This document shows, one piece after another, positions 30,776-41,719 of a DNA stretch of 64,000 nucleotides. Where the stretch lies: assembly GCA_014155875.1 (NCBI GenBank), contig JACEFZ010017451.1, positions 737,739 through 801,738 on the forward strand. Direction: 5' to 3'. Each line of letters opens with the position of its first letter. Positions within the stretch are counted from its first letter, which is position 1. A model generated the notes under the pieces. That model was not told the DNA's origin. It was given only the letters and a program-made list of their open reading frames with translations, and ran no database searches. The translations under genes and the position numbers were made by a program. The DNA comes from Cepaea nemoralis. Its lineage: Eukaryota > Mollusca > Gastropoda > Stylommatophora > Helicidae.

Positions 30776-31702
30776 GTCTCCCGTGAACATTGTCTCTTGT
30801 GAACATTGTCTCACGTGAACATTGTCTCCTGTGAATAAGATCTCCCGGGAACATTGTCTCCTGTGAATAAGATATCTCGGGAACATTGTCTCTTGTGAAC
30901 ATTGTCTTCTGTGAATATTGCCTCCTAATAACATTGTCTTCTGTGAACATGACCTTCAGTGAATATTGTCTCCCGTAAACATTGTCTCCCCTGAATATGG
31001 TCTTCCCTGAACATTGTCTTCTGTGAACATTGTCTCCCGTGAACATTGTCTCTTGTGAACATTGTCTCACGTGAACATTGTCTCCTGTTAATAAGATCTC
31101 CCGGGAACATTGTCTCCTGTGAATAAGATCTCTCGGGAACATTGTCTCTTGTGAACATTGCTTCTGTGAATATTGCCTCCTAATAACATTGTCTTCTGGG
31201 AATCTTACCTCAGTGAATATTGTCTCCCGTGAACATTGTCGCCCATGAACATTGTTTCCTATGAACATTGTCTTCTGTGAACATTGTCTCCTATGAACAT
31301 TGTCTTCTGTGAACATTGTCTCCTATGAACATTGTCTTCTGTGAACATTGTCTCCTATGAACATTGTCCCCTATGAACATTGTCTCCCGTGAACATTGTC
31401 TCCCGTGAACATTGTCTTCTGTGAACATTACCTTCAGTGAATATTGTCTCCCGTGAACATTTTCTCCCATGAACATTGTCTTCTGTGAACATTACCTCAG
31501 TGAATATTGTCTCCCGAGAACATTGTCTCCCCTGAACATTGTCTTCTGTGAACATTGTCCCCTATGAACATTGTCTCCCGTGAACATTGTCTCCCATCAA
31601 CATTGCCTCCCGTGAACATTGTCTTCTGTGAACATTACCTTCAGTGAATATTGTCTCCCGTGAATATTGTCTCCCGTCAACATTGTCTCCCGTGAACATT
31701 GT
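30776..31702 (+). repeat. 16-bp satellite, right block
   Basis: The unit is GTGAACATTGTCTCCC with frequent variants (GTCTTCTGTGAACA, AATAAGATCTCCCGGG). A sub-block of about 245 bp near 30,830-30,955 recurs at 31,075-31,190. The 196-residue minus frame (repeat MFTEDNVHRRQCSQET) is a by-product of a 48-bp (3 x 16) reading cycle. Confidence 0.93.
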
Positions 31703-31739
31703 TAAAGTCTGTCTTTGGCGGGTTTGGACCGGTTTCCTG

Positions 31740-31792
31740 TCGTCTTTGTAAACAATATAAAATAACACAAAGTAATGCAGCTTTTAAGTTGG
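31740..31792 (-). repeat. Family P, left piece
   Basis: GTAAACAATATAAAATAACA then CAAAGTAATGCAGC, continued beyond the SINE-A at 32,030. Confidence 0.7.
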
Positions 31793-32028
31793 TTCATATC
31801 CTTTACAGGACCTCGCAATCAACTCCAACATTGTTTAGCTGTTTGTGATTTCTTGGCAAGCTTTACGTTCAGTATTTTGCCATTGTTTCCTTAACGACCG
31901 GCACTCATACCATTGTATGAAAATCAACGCAAGGCGGTCTGTTTCCAAGTCAGCAGCAGCTGTGTTTCGAACGCTGTATGTGGGGTTACGAATTTGGTCC
32001 GTAACAGCTTCGCCACAGAGCGGGCAAT
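31793..32028 (-). mobile_element. SINE-A, near full length, inside family P
   Basis: Minus strand: ATTGTTTCCTTAACGACCGG (core region, plus sense) and GTGTTTCGAACGCTGTATG (B box and T-arm), ending CGCCACAGAGCGGG (head). The 3' end is GGATATGAACCAACTT. Confidence 0.85.
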
Positions 32029-32029
32029 G

Positions 32030-32130
32030 AAGTTGTACAGAACAATTACTGGAAACACGGACTTTTCGGCGACCAGCCTTCATCAGCAAACAGTTATATA
32101 CACACAAGGTGTAGCATACAGTTTATCTTC
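32030..32130 (-). repeat. Family P, right piece with GAAA core
   Basis: Minus strand: TTTGCTGATGAAGGCTGGTC then GCCGAAAAGTCCG. Unlike most copies, it keeps GAAA after the stem. Confidence 0.72.
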
Positions 32131-32862
32131 GTGCTAGTGGATAGTGTTACGTGCAGTCAGGTGATTGTGTTAGAAATACTGGTTCAGGAAATTGTGCTTT
32201 CTAGCGTTGCCGAATTGTCTACCCTTGCCTACTTTCCGACGTCTAATTCGCTCCCCTTGTCTCACAGGAATCAATTCAATAGCCGTGTGATTAATCGTAT
32301 CGTAAGCATTGTGTGTAGGAACAGGTTTTGCCAACACAGACCCGCCACGACGCCCGTACTGAGTCAGTCTCGCCGTGGTGAATCCTGAAGCAGTGGAAAT
32401 CCGTTTGTAGGTGTAGAAGACACTGCGCTATTCACAATATCTTTTGTCCCCTCTACACCGCCGCTTTTCTTGCGTGAAATGAAAAGACAACATGGGAGAT
32501 CAGGGCTGGCCCGATCTAGCCCAGACTCAATTGTATTCTCTTTGGGAGTGTGTTCTTATGGATGTGCTTCCTCTGTTGCATTTTTAAAACACTCTTTTTA
32601 CCACGCTAAAGGATTTCGTCAGTGGGGCATCACGCCCTCCTCTTATTGTGCTTATCTTGTTGTGAACAGACAATTGCAAGGAGTTGGCGGTAGGGGCAGG
32701 GCGGAATCCTTGTTTGTGGGTTTGTCAAGATCCGGTTGCATGGAGTGGGACATGCATGTGTGATGCCACGTTTAAGACATCATGCATTGTGCCGAGTGAT
32801 GTTTTTCTGGTGTCTTGCTAGCTCCGTGGGTGGGGGTGGGGGGTGACACGTCCGAGATGTAT
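32131..32862. other. Unclassified stretch
   Basis: A 97-residue plus frame at 32,470 has no recognised domain. No gene is called. Confidence 0.4.
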
Positions 32863-33249
32863 TTAGCCTGATATTCTTCGGCGGAGGGATATCTTTTTTG
32901 AAGGATGGTAAACAAATCACACATTGTTTTTATTTAAACAAATCAGACTGACAAATGTTGTTCTACTTCCTTCTTCTGATTTTGTCTTCCGCCTACTCCC
33001 CCTCATCCTGTTGCTGCTCCTCCTACTTCTCCTGAACAGATTCAATACCAAATAAAATGTAAATTTGGACTAAACAAATATGCATGACACAAAATGGGAA
33101 GCAAGGATGTGTCAGAGTTATGACTAGAGTTTTGTTAATATGGTAACAGGCATGTTGTATTATAACGCGATGACAACAATTCTGCACTATAAATAAAACC
33201 ATGGCAGATACGGGAAGTCGCATAAGACTATTAATCATCCCATGGCACT
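32863..33249 (+). repeat. Left flank of the 33-bp satellite, including a MITE-1 copy
   Basis: Bases 33,018-33,245 match MITE-1 (GAACAGATTCAATACCAAAT; ACCATGGCAGATACGGGAAG; GACTATTAATCATCCCATGG). The entire 390 bp is repeated with many indels at 35,545-35,960. Confidence 0.85.
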
Positions 33250-33720
33250 TATTCAGTTAAAGTTGGTAGGTAGTTAAAGTTGGTAAGTAGGTAACTAAAC
33301 AAAGTGCGTAACCAAACAAAGTGGGTAACTGAACAAAGTGGGTAACTAAGTAGTAAGGTAACTAAACAAAGTGGGTAACTAAGTAGAAAGGTAACTAAAC
33401 AAAGTGGGTAACTAAGTAGAAAGGTAACTAAACAAAGTGGGTAACTAAGTAGAAAGATAACTAAACACAGTGGGTAACTAAGTAGAAAGGTAACTAAACA
33501 AAGTGGGTAACTAAGTAGAAAGATAACTAAACAAAGTGGGTAACTAAGTAGAAAGGTAACTAAACAAAGTGGGTAACTAAGTAGAAAGATAACTAAACAA
33601 AGTGGGTAACTAAGTAGAAAGGTAACTAAACAAAGTGGGTAACTAAGTAGAAAGGTAAGTAAACAAAGTGGGTAACTAAGTAGAAAGATAACTAAACAAA
33701 GTGGGTAACTAAGTAGAAAG
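33250..33720. repeat. 33-bp satellite, clean left block
   Basis: The unit is GTGGGTAACTAAGTAGAAAG then GTAACTAAACAAA. Period 33 is kept exactly, giving an open 11-residue repeat (LVTFLLSYPLC) on the minus strand. It starts inside the far part of MITE-1 (TTAAAGTTGGTAGGTAGTTA looks like a proto-unit). Confidence 0.95.
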
Positions 33721-36232
33721 GTACTAACAAAGTGGGTACTAAGTAGAAAGATAACTAACACAGTGGGTACTAAGTATGAAGGTAACTAAACAAAGTGGGT
33801 ACTAAGTAGGCAGTAACTAAACAAAGTGGGTAACATAAGTAGAAAAGTAACTAAACAAAGTGGGTACCTAAGTAGAAAGGTACTAACACAGTGGGTAACT
33901 AAGTAGAAAGGTAACTAAACAAAGTGGGTAACTAAGTAGGCAGGTACTAAACAAGTGGGTAACTAAGTAGAAAGGGTAACTAAACAAGTGGTAACTAAGT
34001 AGAAAGGTAACTAAACAAAGTGGGTAACTAAGTAGAAGATAACTAACAAAGTGGGTAACTATGTAGAAAGGTAACTAACAAAGTGGTAACTAGTAGAAAG
34101 ATAACTAAACACAGTGGGTAACTAAGGAGAAAGGTAAACTAAACAAGTGGGTAACTAAGTAGAAAGGTAACGTAACAATGTGGGTAACTAAGTAGAAAGG
34201 TACTAAACCAGTGGGTACTAGTAGAAGGTACTAAACACAGTGGGTAACTAAGTAGAAAGGTAACTAAACAAAGTGGTAACTAAGTAGAAGATAACTAAAC
34301 ATAGTGGGTACTAAGTAGAAGTAACTAACGAGTGGGTAACTAAGTAGAAAGGTACTAGACAAAGTGGTAACTAAGTAGAAAGGTAACTAAACAAGTGGGT
34401 ACTAAGTAGAAAGATACTAAACAAAGTGGGTAACAAGTAGAAAGGTAACTAAACAAAGTGGGTAACTAAGGAGAAAGGTAACTAAACACAGTGAGTAACT
34501 AAGTAAAAGATAACTACACAGTGGGTAACTAAGTAGAAAGGTAACTAAACAAAGTGGGTAACTAAGTAGAAAGGTAACTAAACACAGTGGGTAACTAAGT
34601 AGAAAGGTAGCTAAACAAAGTGGGTAACTAAGTAGAAAGGTAGCTAAACAAAGTGGGTAACTAAGTAGAAAGGTAACTAACAAAGTGGGTAACTAAGTAG
34701 AAAGGTAATTAAACACAATTGGTAGCTAGTAGAAAGGTACTAAACACAGTGGTAACTAAGTAGAAAGGTAACTAACACAGTGGGTAACTAAGTAGAACGT
34801 AACTAAACAAAGTGGTAACTAAGTAGCAAGATAACTAACATAGTGGGTAACTAAGTAGAAAGGTAACTAACGAGTGGGTAACTAAGTAGAAAGTAACTAG
34901 AACAAAGTGGGTAACTAAGTAGAAAGGTAAACTAACAAAGTGGTACTAAGTAGAAAGATAACTAAACAAGTGTGGTAACTAAGTAGAAAGGTAACTAAAC
35001 AAAGTGGGTACTAAGGAGAAGGTAACTAAACACAGTGATAACTAAGTAGAAGATAACTAACACAGTGGGTAACTAAGTAGAAAGGTAACTAACAAGTGGG
35101 TAACTAAGTAGAAAGGTAACTAAACACAGTGGGTAACTAAGTAGAAAAGGTAGCTAACAAAGTGGGTAACTAAGTAGAAAGGTAGCTAAACAAAGTGGGT
35201 ACTAAGTAGAAGTAACTAAACAAAGTGGTAGCTAAGTAGAAAGATAATTAAACACAATTGGTAACTAAACACAGTGGTACTAAGTAGAAGAAACTAAACA
35301 CAGTGGGTAACTAAGTAGAAAGGAAACTAAACACAGTGGGTAACTAAGTAGAAAGGAAACTTAACACAATTGTAGCTAAGTAGAAAGGTACTAAACACAG
35401 TGGGTAACTAAGTAGAACAGGTAACTGAACACAGTGGGTACGAAGTAGAAAGGTACTAAACACAGTGGTACTAGTAGAAATGTAACTAAACATTGTGGGT
35501 AACTAAGTAGAAAGGTGACTAACACAATGCTTATTGAGTAGAAAGCCTGATATTCTCCGCGGAAGGATCTCTCTATTTTGAAGATGGTAACCAAATCACA
35601 CATTGTATGTTTATTTAACAAAGCAGACTAGACAATGTGTTCTACTTCCTTCTTCTGTATGTTTGTCTTCCGCCTACTCCCCCTCATGCCTGTGCTGCTC
35701 CTCCTACTGTCTCCTGAACAGATGCAATACCATAAAGGTAATTTGGGCTAAACAAATATGCATGACACTAAATGGGAAGCAAGATGTAGTCAGAGTTTAT
35801 GAACTAGAGTTTGTGTGTAATATGTAACAGCAGTTGTATGATACCGCGATGACAACAATTCTGCACTATTCATAAACCTGGCAGACATACGGACGTCGCA
35901 TAAGACTATTGATCATCCCGTGCGCACGTATTCAGTTCAAGTTGGACGGTAGTTACAGTTGGTAAGTAGCGTAACTAAGCACAGTGCGTAACCAAACAAA
36001 GTGCGGTAACTGAATCCAAAGTGGGTACGTAGTAGTAGGTAACTAAACAAAGTGGGTAACTAAGTAGAAAGGTAACTAAACAAAGTGGTAACTAAGTTAG
36101 AAAGGTAAACTAACACAGTGGGTAACTAAAGAAGAAAGGTAACTAAACACAGTGGGTAACTAAGTAGAAAGGTAACTAAACAAAGTGGTAACTAAGTAGA
36201 AAGATAACTAAACAGTGGGTAATAAGTAAAAG
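33721..36232. repeat. 33-bp satellite, indel-rich block with duplicated flank
   Basis: The same unit appears with frequent single-base losses (GGGTACTAAGTAG, AACAAGTGGG). Variant order still follows the clean block to the right: CTAGACAAAG at 34,356 and 34,888, AATTAAACACAATTGG at 34,705 and 35,247, then AACATTGTGGG and CACAATGCTTATTGAG at 35,490-35,540. At 35,545 it passes into a degraded copy of the left flank, then re-enters the satellite. Confidence 0.92.
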
Positions 36233-38830
36233 GTAACTAAACAAGGTGGGTAACTAAGTAGAAAGTAACTAAACAAAGTGGGTAACTAAGTAGAAAGGTA
36301 ACTAAACACAGTGGGTAACTAAGTAGAAAGGTAACTAAACACAGTGGGTAACTAAGTAGAAAGGTAACTAAACAAAGTGGGTAACTAAGTAGAAAGATAA
36401 CTAAACATAGTGGGTAACTAAGTAGAAAGGTAACTAAACGAAGTGGGTAACTAAGTAGAAAGGTAACTAGACAAAGTGGGTAACTAAGTAGAAAGGTAAC
36501 TAAACAAAGTGGGTAACTAAGTAGAAAGATAACTAAACAAAGTGGGTAACTAAGTAGAAAGGTAACTAAACAAAGTGGGTAACTAAGGAGAAAGGTAACT
36601 AAACACAGTGAGTAACTAAGTAGAAAGATAACTAAATACAGTGGGTAACTAAGTAGAAAGGTAACTAAACAAAGTGGGTAACTAAGTAGAAAGGTAACTA
36701 AACACAGTGGGTAACTAAGTAGAAAGGTAGCTAAACAAAGTGGGTAACTAAGTAGAAAGGTAGCTAAACAAAGTGGGTAACTAAGTAGAAAGGTAACTAA
36801 ACAAAGTGGGTAACTAAGTAGAAAGGTAATTAAACACAATTGGTAGCTAAGTAGAAAGGTAACTAAACACAGTGGGTAACTAAGTAGAAAGGTAACTAAA
36901 CACAGTGGGTAACTAAGTAGAACGGTAACTAAACAAAGTGGGTAACTAAGTAGAAAGATAACTAAACATAGTGGGTAACTAAGTAGAAAGGTAACTAAAC
37001 GAAGTGGGTAACTAAGTAGAAAGGTAACTAGACAAAGTGGGTAACTAAGTAGAAAGGTAACTAAACAAAGTGAGTAACTAAGTAGAAAGATAACTAAACA
37101 AAGTGGGTAACTAAGTAGAAAGGTAACTAAACAAAGTGGGTAACTAAGGAGAAAGGTAACTAAACACAGTGAGTAACTAAGTAGAACGATAACTAAACAC
37201 AGTGGGTAACTAAGTAGAAAGGTAACTAAACAAAGTGGGTAACTAAGTAGAAAGGTAACTAAACACAGTGGGTAACTAAGTAGAAAGGTAGCTAAACAAA
37301 GTGGGTAACTAAGTAGAATGGTAGCTAAACAAAGTGGGTAACTAAGTAGAAAGGTAACTAAACAAAGTGGGTAACTAAGTAGAAAGATAATTAAACACAA
37401 TTGGTAACTAAACACAGTGGGTAACTAAGTAGAAAGGAAACTAAACACAGTGGGTAACTAAGTAGAAAGGAAACTAAACACAGTGGGTAACTAAGTAGAA
37501 AGGAAACTTAACACAATTGGTAGCTAAGTAGAAAGGTAACTAAACACAGTGGGTAACTAAGTAGAAAGGTAACTAAACACAGTGGGTAACTAAGTAGAAA
37601 GGTAACTAAACACAGTGGGTAACTAAGTAGAAAGGTAACTAAACACTGGGTAACTAAGTAGAAAGGTAACTAAACACAGTGGGTAACTAAGTAGAAAGGT
37701 AACTAAACAAAGTGAGTAACTAAGTAGAAAGGTAGCTAAACAAAGTGGGTAACTAAGTAGAAAGGAAACTAAACACAGTGGGTAACTAAGTAGAAAGGTA
37801 ACTAAACACAATTGGTAGCTAAGTAGAAAGGTAACTAAACACAGTGGGTAACTAAGTAGAAATGAAACTAAACACAATTGGTAGCTAAGTAGAAAGGTAA
37901 CTAAACACAGTGGGTGACTAAGTAGAAAGGTAACTAAACACAGTGGGTGACTAAGTAGAAAGTTAATTAAACAAAGTGGGTGACTAAGTAAACAGGTAAC
38001 GACACACAATTGGTAACTAAGTAGAAAGGTAACTAAACGAAGTGGGTAACTAAGCAGAAACACAACTAAACAAAGTGGGTAACTAATTAGGCAGGCAACT
38101 AAGCACAGTGGGCAACTAAGTAGAAAGGTAACTAATCAAAGTGGATAACTAAGTAGGCAGGTAACTAAACACTGTGGGTAACTAAGTAAAAAGGTAACTA
38201 AACACAGTGGGTAACTAAGTAGAAAGGTAACTAAACATTGTGGGTAACTAAGTAGAAAGGTAACTAAACACAATGCTTAATTAAGTAGAAAGGTAATTAA
38301 ACAAAGTGGGTAACTAAGTAAAAGGTAACTAAACACAGTGGGTAACTAAGTAGAAAGGTAACTAAACGAAGTGGGTAACTAAGTAGAAAGGTAACTAAAC
38401 AAAGTGGGTAACTAAGTAGAAAGGTAACTAAACAAAGTTGGTAACTAAGTAGAAAGGTAACTAGACAAAGTGGGTAACTAAGTAGAAAGGTAACTAAACA
38501 AAGTGGGTAACTAAGTAGAAAGGTAACTAAACACAATGGGCACCTAAGTAGAAAGGTAACTAAACACAATGGGCAACTAAGTAGAAAGGTAACTACACAG
38601 ACTGGGTAGCTAAGCAAGAAAGTAACTACGCAGACTGGGTAGCTAAGCAAGAAGGTAACTAAACAGACTAGGGTAGCTAAACAAGAAGGTAACTAAACAG
38701 ACCGGGTAGCTAAACAAGAAGGTAACTAAAGTCAGTATGCAACTAAACAAAATGGGTAACAAATCAGCAGGTAACTAAACAGACTTGGTAGCTAAGCAAG
38801 AAGGTAACTAAAGTCAGTTGGTAGATGGTG
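36233..38830. repeat. 33-bp satellite, clean right block with higher-order repeat
   Basis: About 78 units. Diagnostic variants recur about 560 bp apart (CTAAACGAAG at 36,434 and 36,996; AATTAAACACAATTGG at 36,828 and 37,389), a 17-unit higher-order repeat. Beyond 38,090 units diverge (CAGACTGGGTAGCTAAGCAA), as expected at an array edge. The 392-residue minus frame 36,237-37,415 consists only of LVTFLLSYPLC repeats. Confidence 0.95.
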
Positions 38831-39152
38831 AGTAGAGAATCAACAAAAGACCAGTATTGATTCTTGGCTGGGCTTGTGGCAACGTGTTGACTTCACAAAC
38901 ACCCCCAGATGTGGGTCTTATGTCCCTGAGGTGAAAGCTACCTGCATCTTTTGCCCGGGTCAAGCAGGCGCGTGTTAAATCGTATACCTGCTACCTTGTG
39001 ATCACCACTTCCGGTATCAGCAGCCATACCTGGCCGGATGGAGTCGAAACAAGTCCAGGCGAGCGAAGCAGCCAGGGAGAATTGGTTAGGCCAAGTCACG
39101 CATGTCTTGCTAGTAGAGCAGCCGTGACAACTGGGGAAGATAGGCATTGCCA
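38831..39152. other. Unclassified spacer
   Basis: No recognised feature. Confidence 0.4.
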
Positions 39153-39153
39153 T

Positions 39154-39207
<54 letters not shown>
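39153..39207 (+). repeat. (CT)n microsatellite and C/T-rich flank
   Basis: CT units to 39,207, then pyrimidine-rich sequence with CATCTGTCCATCCCTC repeats to about 39,420. Confidence 0.93.
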
Positions 39208-39209
<2 letters not shown>

Positions 39210-39429
39210 CTTCCCCTCCTTCCATCCTCTCTCTACGCTCCATCTGTCCATCCCTCCATCTGTCCATCCCTCCATCTCGCCATCCCCTCCCTTCCTTCTC
39301 GCACCTTCACTCTAACATCTCTTCCCGCCTCCCTCTAGCTCTCCCTATCTCGCTCACCGCCTCCCCTTCACTCCCCATTTTTACCTTCCTACCTTCCCTT
39401 CCTCTCTCCTCTTACTGACGCCAAATGGT

Positions 39430-39447
39430 ACCCCCCCCCCCCCCCCC
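39430..39447 (+). repeat. Poly-C tract
   Basis: 18 C residues. Confidence 0.93.
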
Positions 39448-39626
39448 CTTTTGCAAACATTATTTAAAACGAAAGATGTTGGCCTAATTGGCACGGGGCT
39501 TAATAGCAGACAACTACATACTACAATGGATTCCATACACCAGACTGTATGAACCTGGTCAGACACGCCAGTGCCGCCTTTCTAGGAAAGAGGAGATGGC
39601 ATAACTTAACTCCTTAAGGTGTCAGA

Positions 39627-39880
39627 AGTTAGTTGCATATCCTTTACATGACGACATAGTCAACCCCAGTTTTTTTTTTTTTTTTGCTGTTCATAATTTC
39701 TTGGCAAGTTTACGTTCACTAGTTTGCCATTGCATTCTGAACGACAGTCATCCATACCATTTCTTGAAACACCAAGGCAATTCAGTCTACTGCCAAATCG
39801 CCGCAGCTGTGTTTCGAACGCGGTATGCGGGATTACGAACTGCATCGGTAACTCTTCACCATTATGGTGTTAGTGAGCAG
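39627..39880 (-). mobile_element. SINE-A, full length
   Basis: It runs from GTTAGTTGCATATCC (3' end), through CTTGGCAAGTTTACGTTCAC, to GTGTTTCGAACGCGGTATGC (B box) and the decayed head. A T-run of 18 expands the internal A-rich spot. Confidence 0.87.
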
Positions 39881-40243
39881 AAATACTTTGACATGGCTGC
39901 TGCATGGGAGGACTGAACCGGCATGAGAAAGCACAATCTGCAGTGAGGTGGCTCGACATATAATATAACTTCATACATACATAACATAATATTACATAAC
40001 ATAAAACAAAGTAGTTGAATATCCTTAACAGGACGTCGAAGTCAACACCATAATTTTATTTTTTGTTGTTGTTGTGATTTCTGGGCAAGTTTACGTTCAG
40101 TAGTTTGTCATTGCTTTCTGAACGACCGGCACCCATATCATTTCATTAAAAAAAAACCAACGAAAGGCGGTTTGCTGCCAAATCGTCCGCAGCTGTGTTT
40201 CGAACGCGGGTATATGGGATTTCGAACTGCGTCCTTAACTCAT

Positions 40244-41395
40244 ATAATAGCCGAGAAAATTTGGGAATATAAAAGAGATCTCCATAACATTTTTGTGGAT
40301 TTTAAAAAGGCTTATGATAGTGTCCATAGGAATAGTCTATGGAATGCTATGCAGGAATTTGGAATACCAAGGAAGTTAATCAACATGACCAGACTATGCA
40401 TGGAAGATACTTATAATATAGTAACATATAAAGGCAGGAAATCAGACCCTTTCCAAATAACATCTGGCTTGAAACAGGGTGATGCACTATCGCCGCTCCT
40501 TTTCAATCTGGCTCTAGAGAAAGTTGTAAGGAAGGTAAAGGAGGAATGTGCTATTGGAGGAACATCCAAACTGCTTGGTTATGCAGATGATATAGATATT
40601 ATAGGGGAAAATGAACAAAAGACATTGGAAATATTGACTTAATTAAAGGAAAAAGCTCAACAAATGGGGCTGGTTATCAACCAAGATAAGACAGAATATA
40701 TGGTAATTTCAAGAGAAGGAACGGCTAAAAACTCTGGCCACATACAAATAGATAATATGACCATTAAAAGAACGGAAACATACAAATACCTGGGTACAAT
40801 CTTCAACTGCTCCAACATAATAAGGGAAGAAATACAAGCTTGAATCAACTTTGGAAATAAGATATACTATGCACTACAACATCTGCTAAATCAAATGCGC
40901 TATCTCGTAACACCAAGATCACAATATACAAAACACAGATTAGACTAGTTGTACTGTATGGCTCTGAAACCTGGAGTACAACTAAAGGAGACGAAGCCTT
41001 GTTACAAACCTTTGAGAACAAAGTCTTAAGACGCATCTTTGGTCCCATTAGGGATACACAAAGTGGAGAGTGGAAAAGACGAAGTAACAAAGACATTTAT
41101 GATCTGTTTAAGTCCCCGCTAATCACTGGTATCATGAAGGCTAATAGACTGCAATGACTGGGGCATATAGAAAGAACGGAAGATAATAGGGGAAAAAACT
41201 CGCGTACACTCAAGAAATAAATGACCGTAGACCCCGAGGTAGACCAAGAAGACGGTGGAGAGATAATATACATACAGACCTACAAGCACTTGGAATCAAT
41301 GACTGGCAAGAGAAGGTCAACCAGAGAGACGAATGGAGACGGCTTGTATCTGCAGCAAAGGAACTCAATGGCTCGGAATGCTGAAGAAGAAGAAG
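40244..41395 (+). pseudogene. RTE-B reverse transcriptase, partial and broken
   Basis: The frame reads NIFVDFKKAYDSVHRN (motif A, catalytic Asp), TSGLKQGDALSPLLFNLALE (motif B) and LLGYADDIDIIGE (motif C, YADD). A stop follows at 40,640. The same frame continues GLVINQDKTEYMVIS and YKYLGTIF (thumb) to a stop near 40,842. A frame change near 40,887 gives VLYGSETWSTTKGDEALLQT and ENKVLRRIFGPIRD. The C-terminal YTQEINDRRPRG-type tail is visible around 41,210 in mixed frames. The endonuclease is missing. It is not functional. Confidence 0.92.
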
Positions 41396-41400
41396 ACGAA
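40244..41400 (+). mobile_element. RTE-B LINE, 5'-truncated, 13-bp target duplication
   Basis: GTCCTTAACTCAT at 40,231-40,243 is repeated at 41,401-41,413. The insert ends in GAAGAAGAAGACGAA, the family's (GAA)n tail. It begins just upstream of polymerase motif A, so more than half of the element was lost at insertion. It is the only copy here with reverse-transcriptase catalytic motifs of this family. Confidence 0.95.
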
Positions 41401-41429
41401 GTCCTTAACTCATTCGCCATGGAGCGGGC

Positions 41430-41462
41430 ATAACATAACATAACATAACATAACATAACATG
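41430..41462 (+). repeat. (ATAAC)n pentanucleotide
   Basis: Six or seven CATAA units directly after the SINE-A head. Confidence 0.9.
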
Positions 41463-41524
41463 TGACACATGCTAGAATAGACGCCTTGCAAAATATGATC
41501 GCGCAAGAAAAAAAAAACATATTA

Positions 41525-41700
41525 CAAACCCGACGTACAGGGCAGCTTTACAAAACGCAATTTCGGATACGCCTTCATCAACAAACCAACACAAAACACA
41601 TATAAATTACAGAAATGACACTACAATGACTACATTAAGCCATAGAAACAGAATGAGAAGAGTGGGAAACATAAAAAAAAATTGTCGGACATATTTGCTA
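41525..41700 (-). repeat. Family P copy with GAAA core
   Basis: Minus strand: TTTGTTGATGAAGGCGTATC then CGAAATTGCG, and GTAAAGCTGCCCTG. It is followed by ACTACATTAAG, as in the palindrome arm. Confidence 0.68.
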
Positions 41701-41719
41701 CTTATGTAAGCATCTCAGA

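Larger units (their letters stand above)
40012..41435 (-). mobile_element. SINE-A interrupted by RTE-B
   Basis: The SINE runs 40,012-40,243, from GTTGAATATCC to GAACTGCGTCCTTAACTCAT. It resumes at 41,414 with TCGCCATGGAGCGGGC. Together these give the standard SINE-A head. Confidence 0.88.

Noticed and set aside
32470..32763. 97-residue plus-strand frame in a repeat-poor spacer
   Set aside because: No motif, no splice or promoter context that I can defend. The length is within chance expectation.
36237..37415. 392-residue open frame as a membrane protein
   Set aside because: It consists only of the 33-bp satellite unit. Openness disappears where the repeat loses regularity.
33250..38830. LTR retrotransposon or endogenous viral sequence
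   Set aside because: No long terminal repeats, gag/pol or viral motifs were seen anywhere in the window. The RT fragments are all of non-LTR type.
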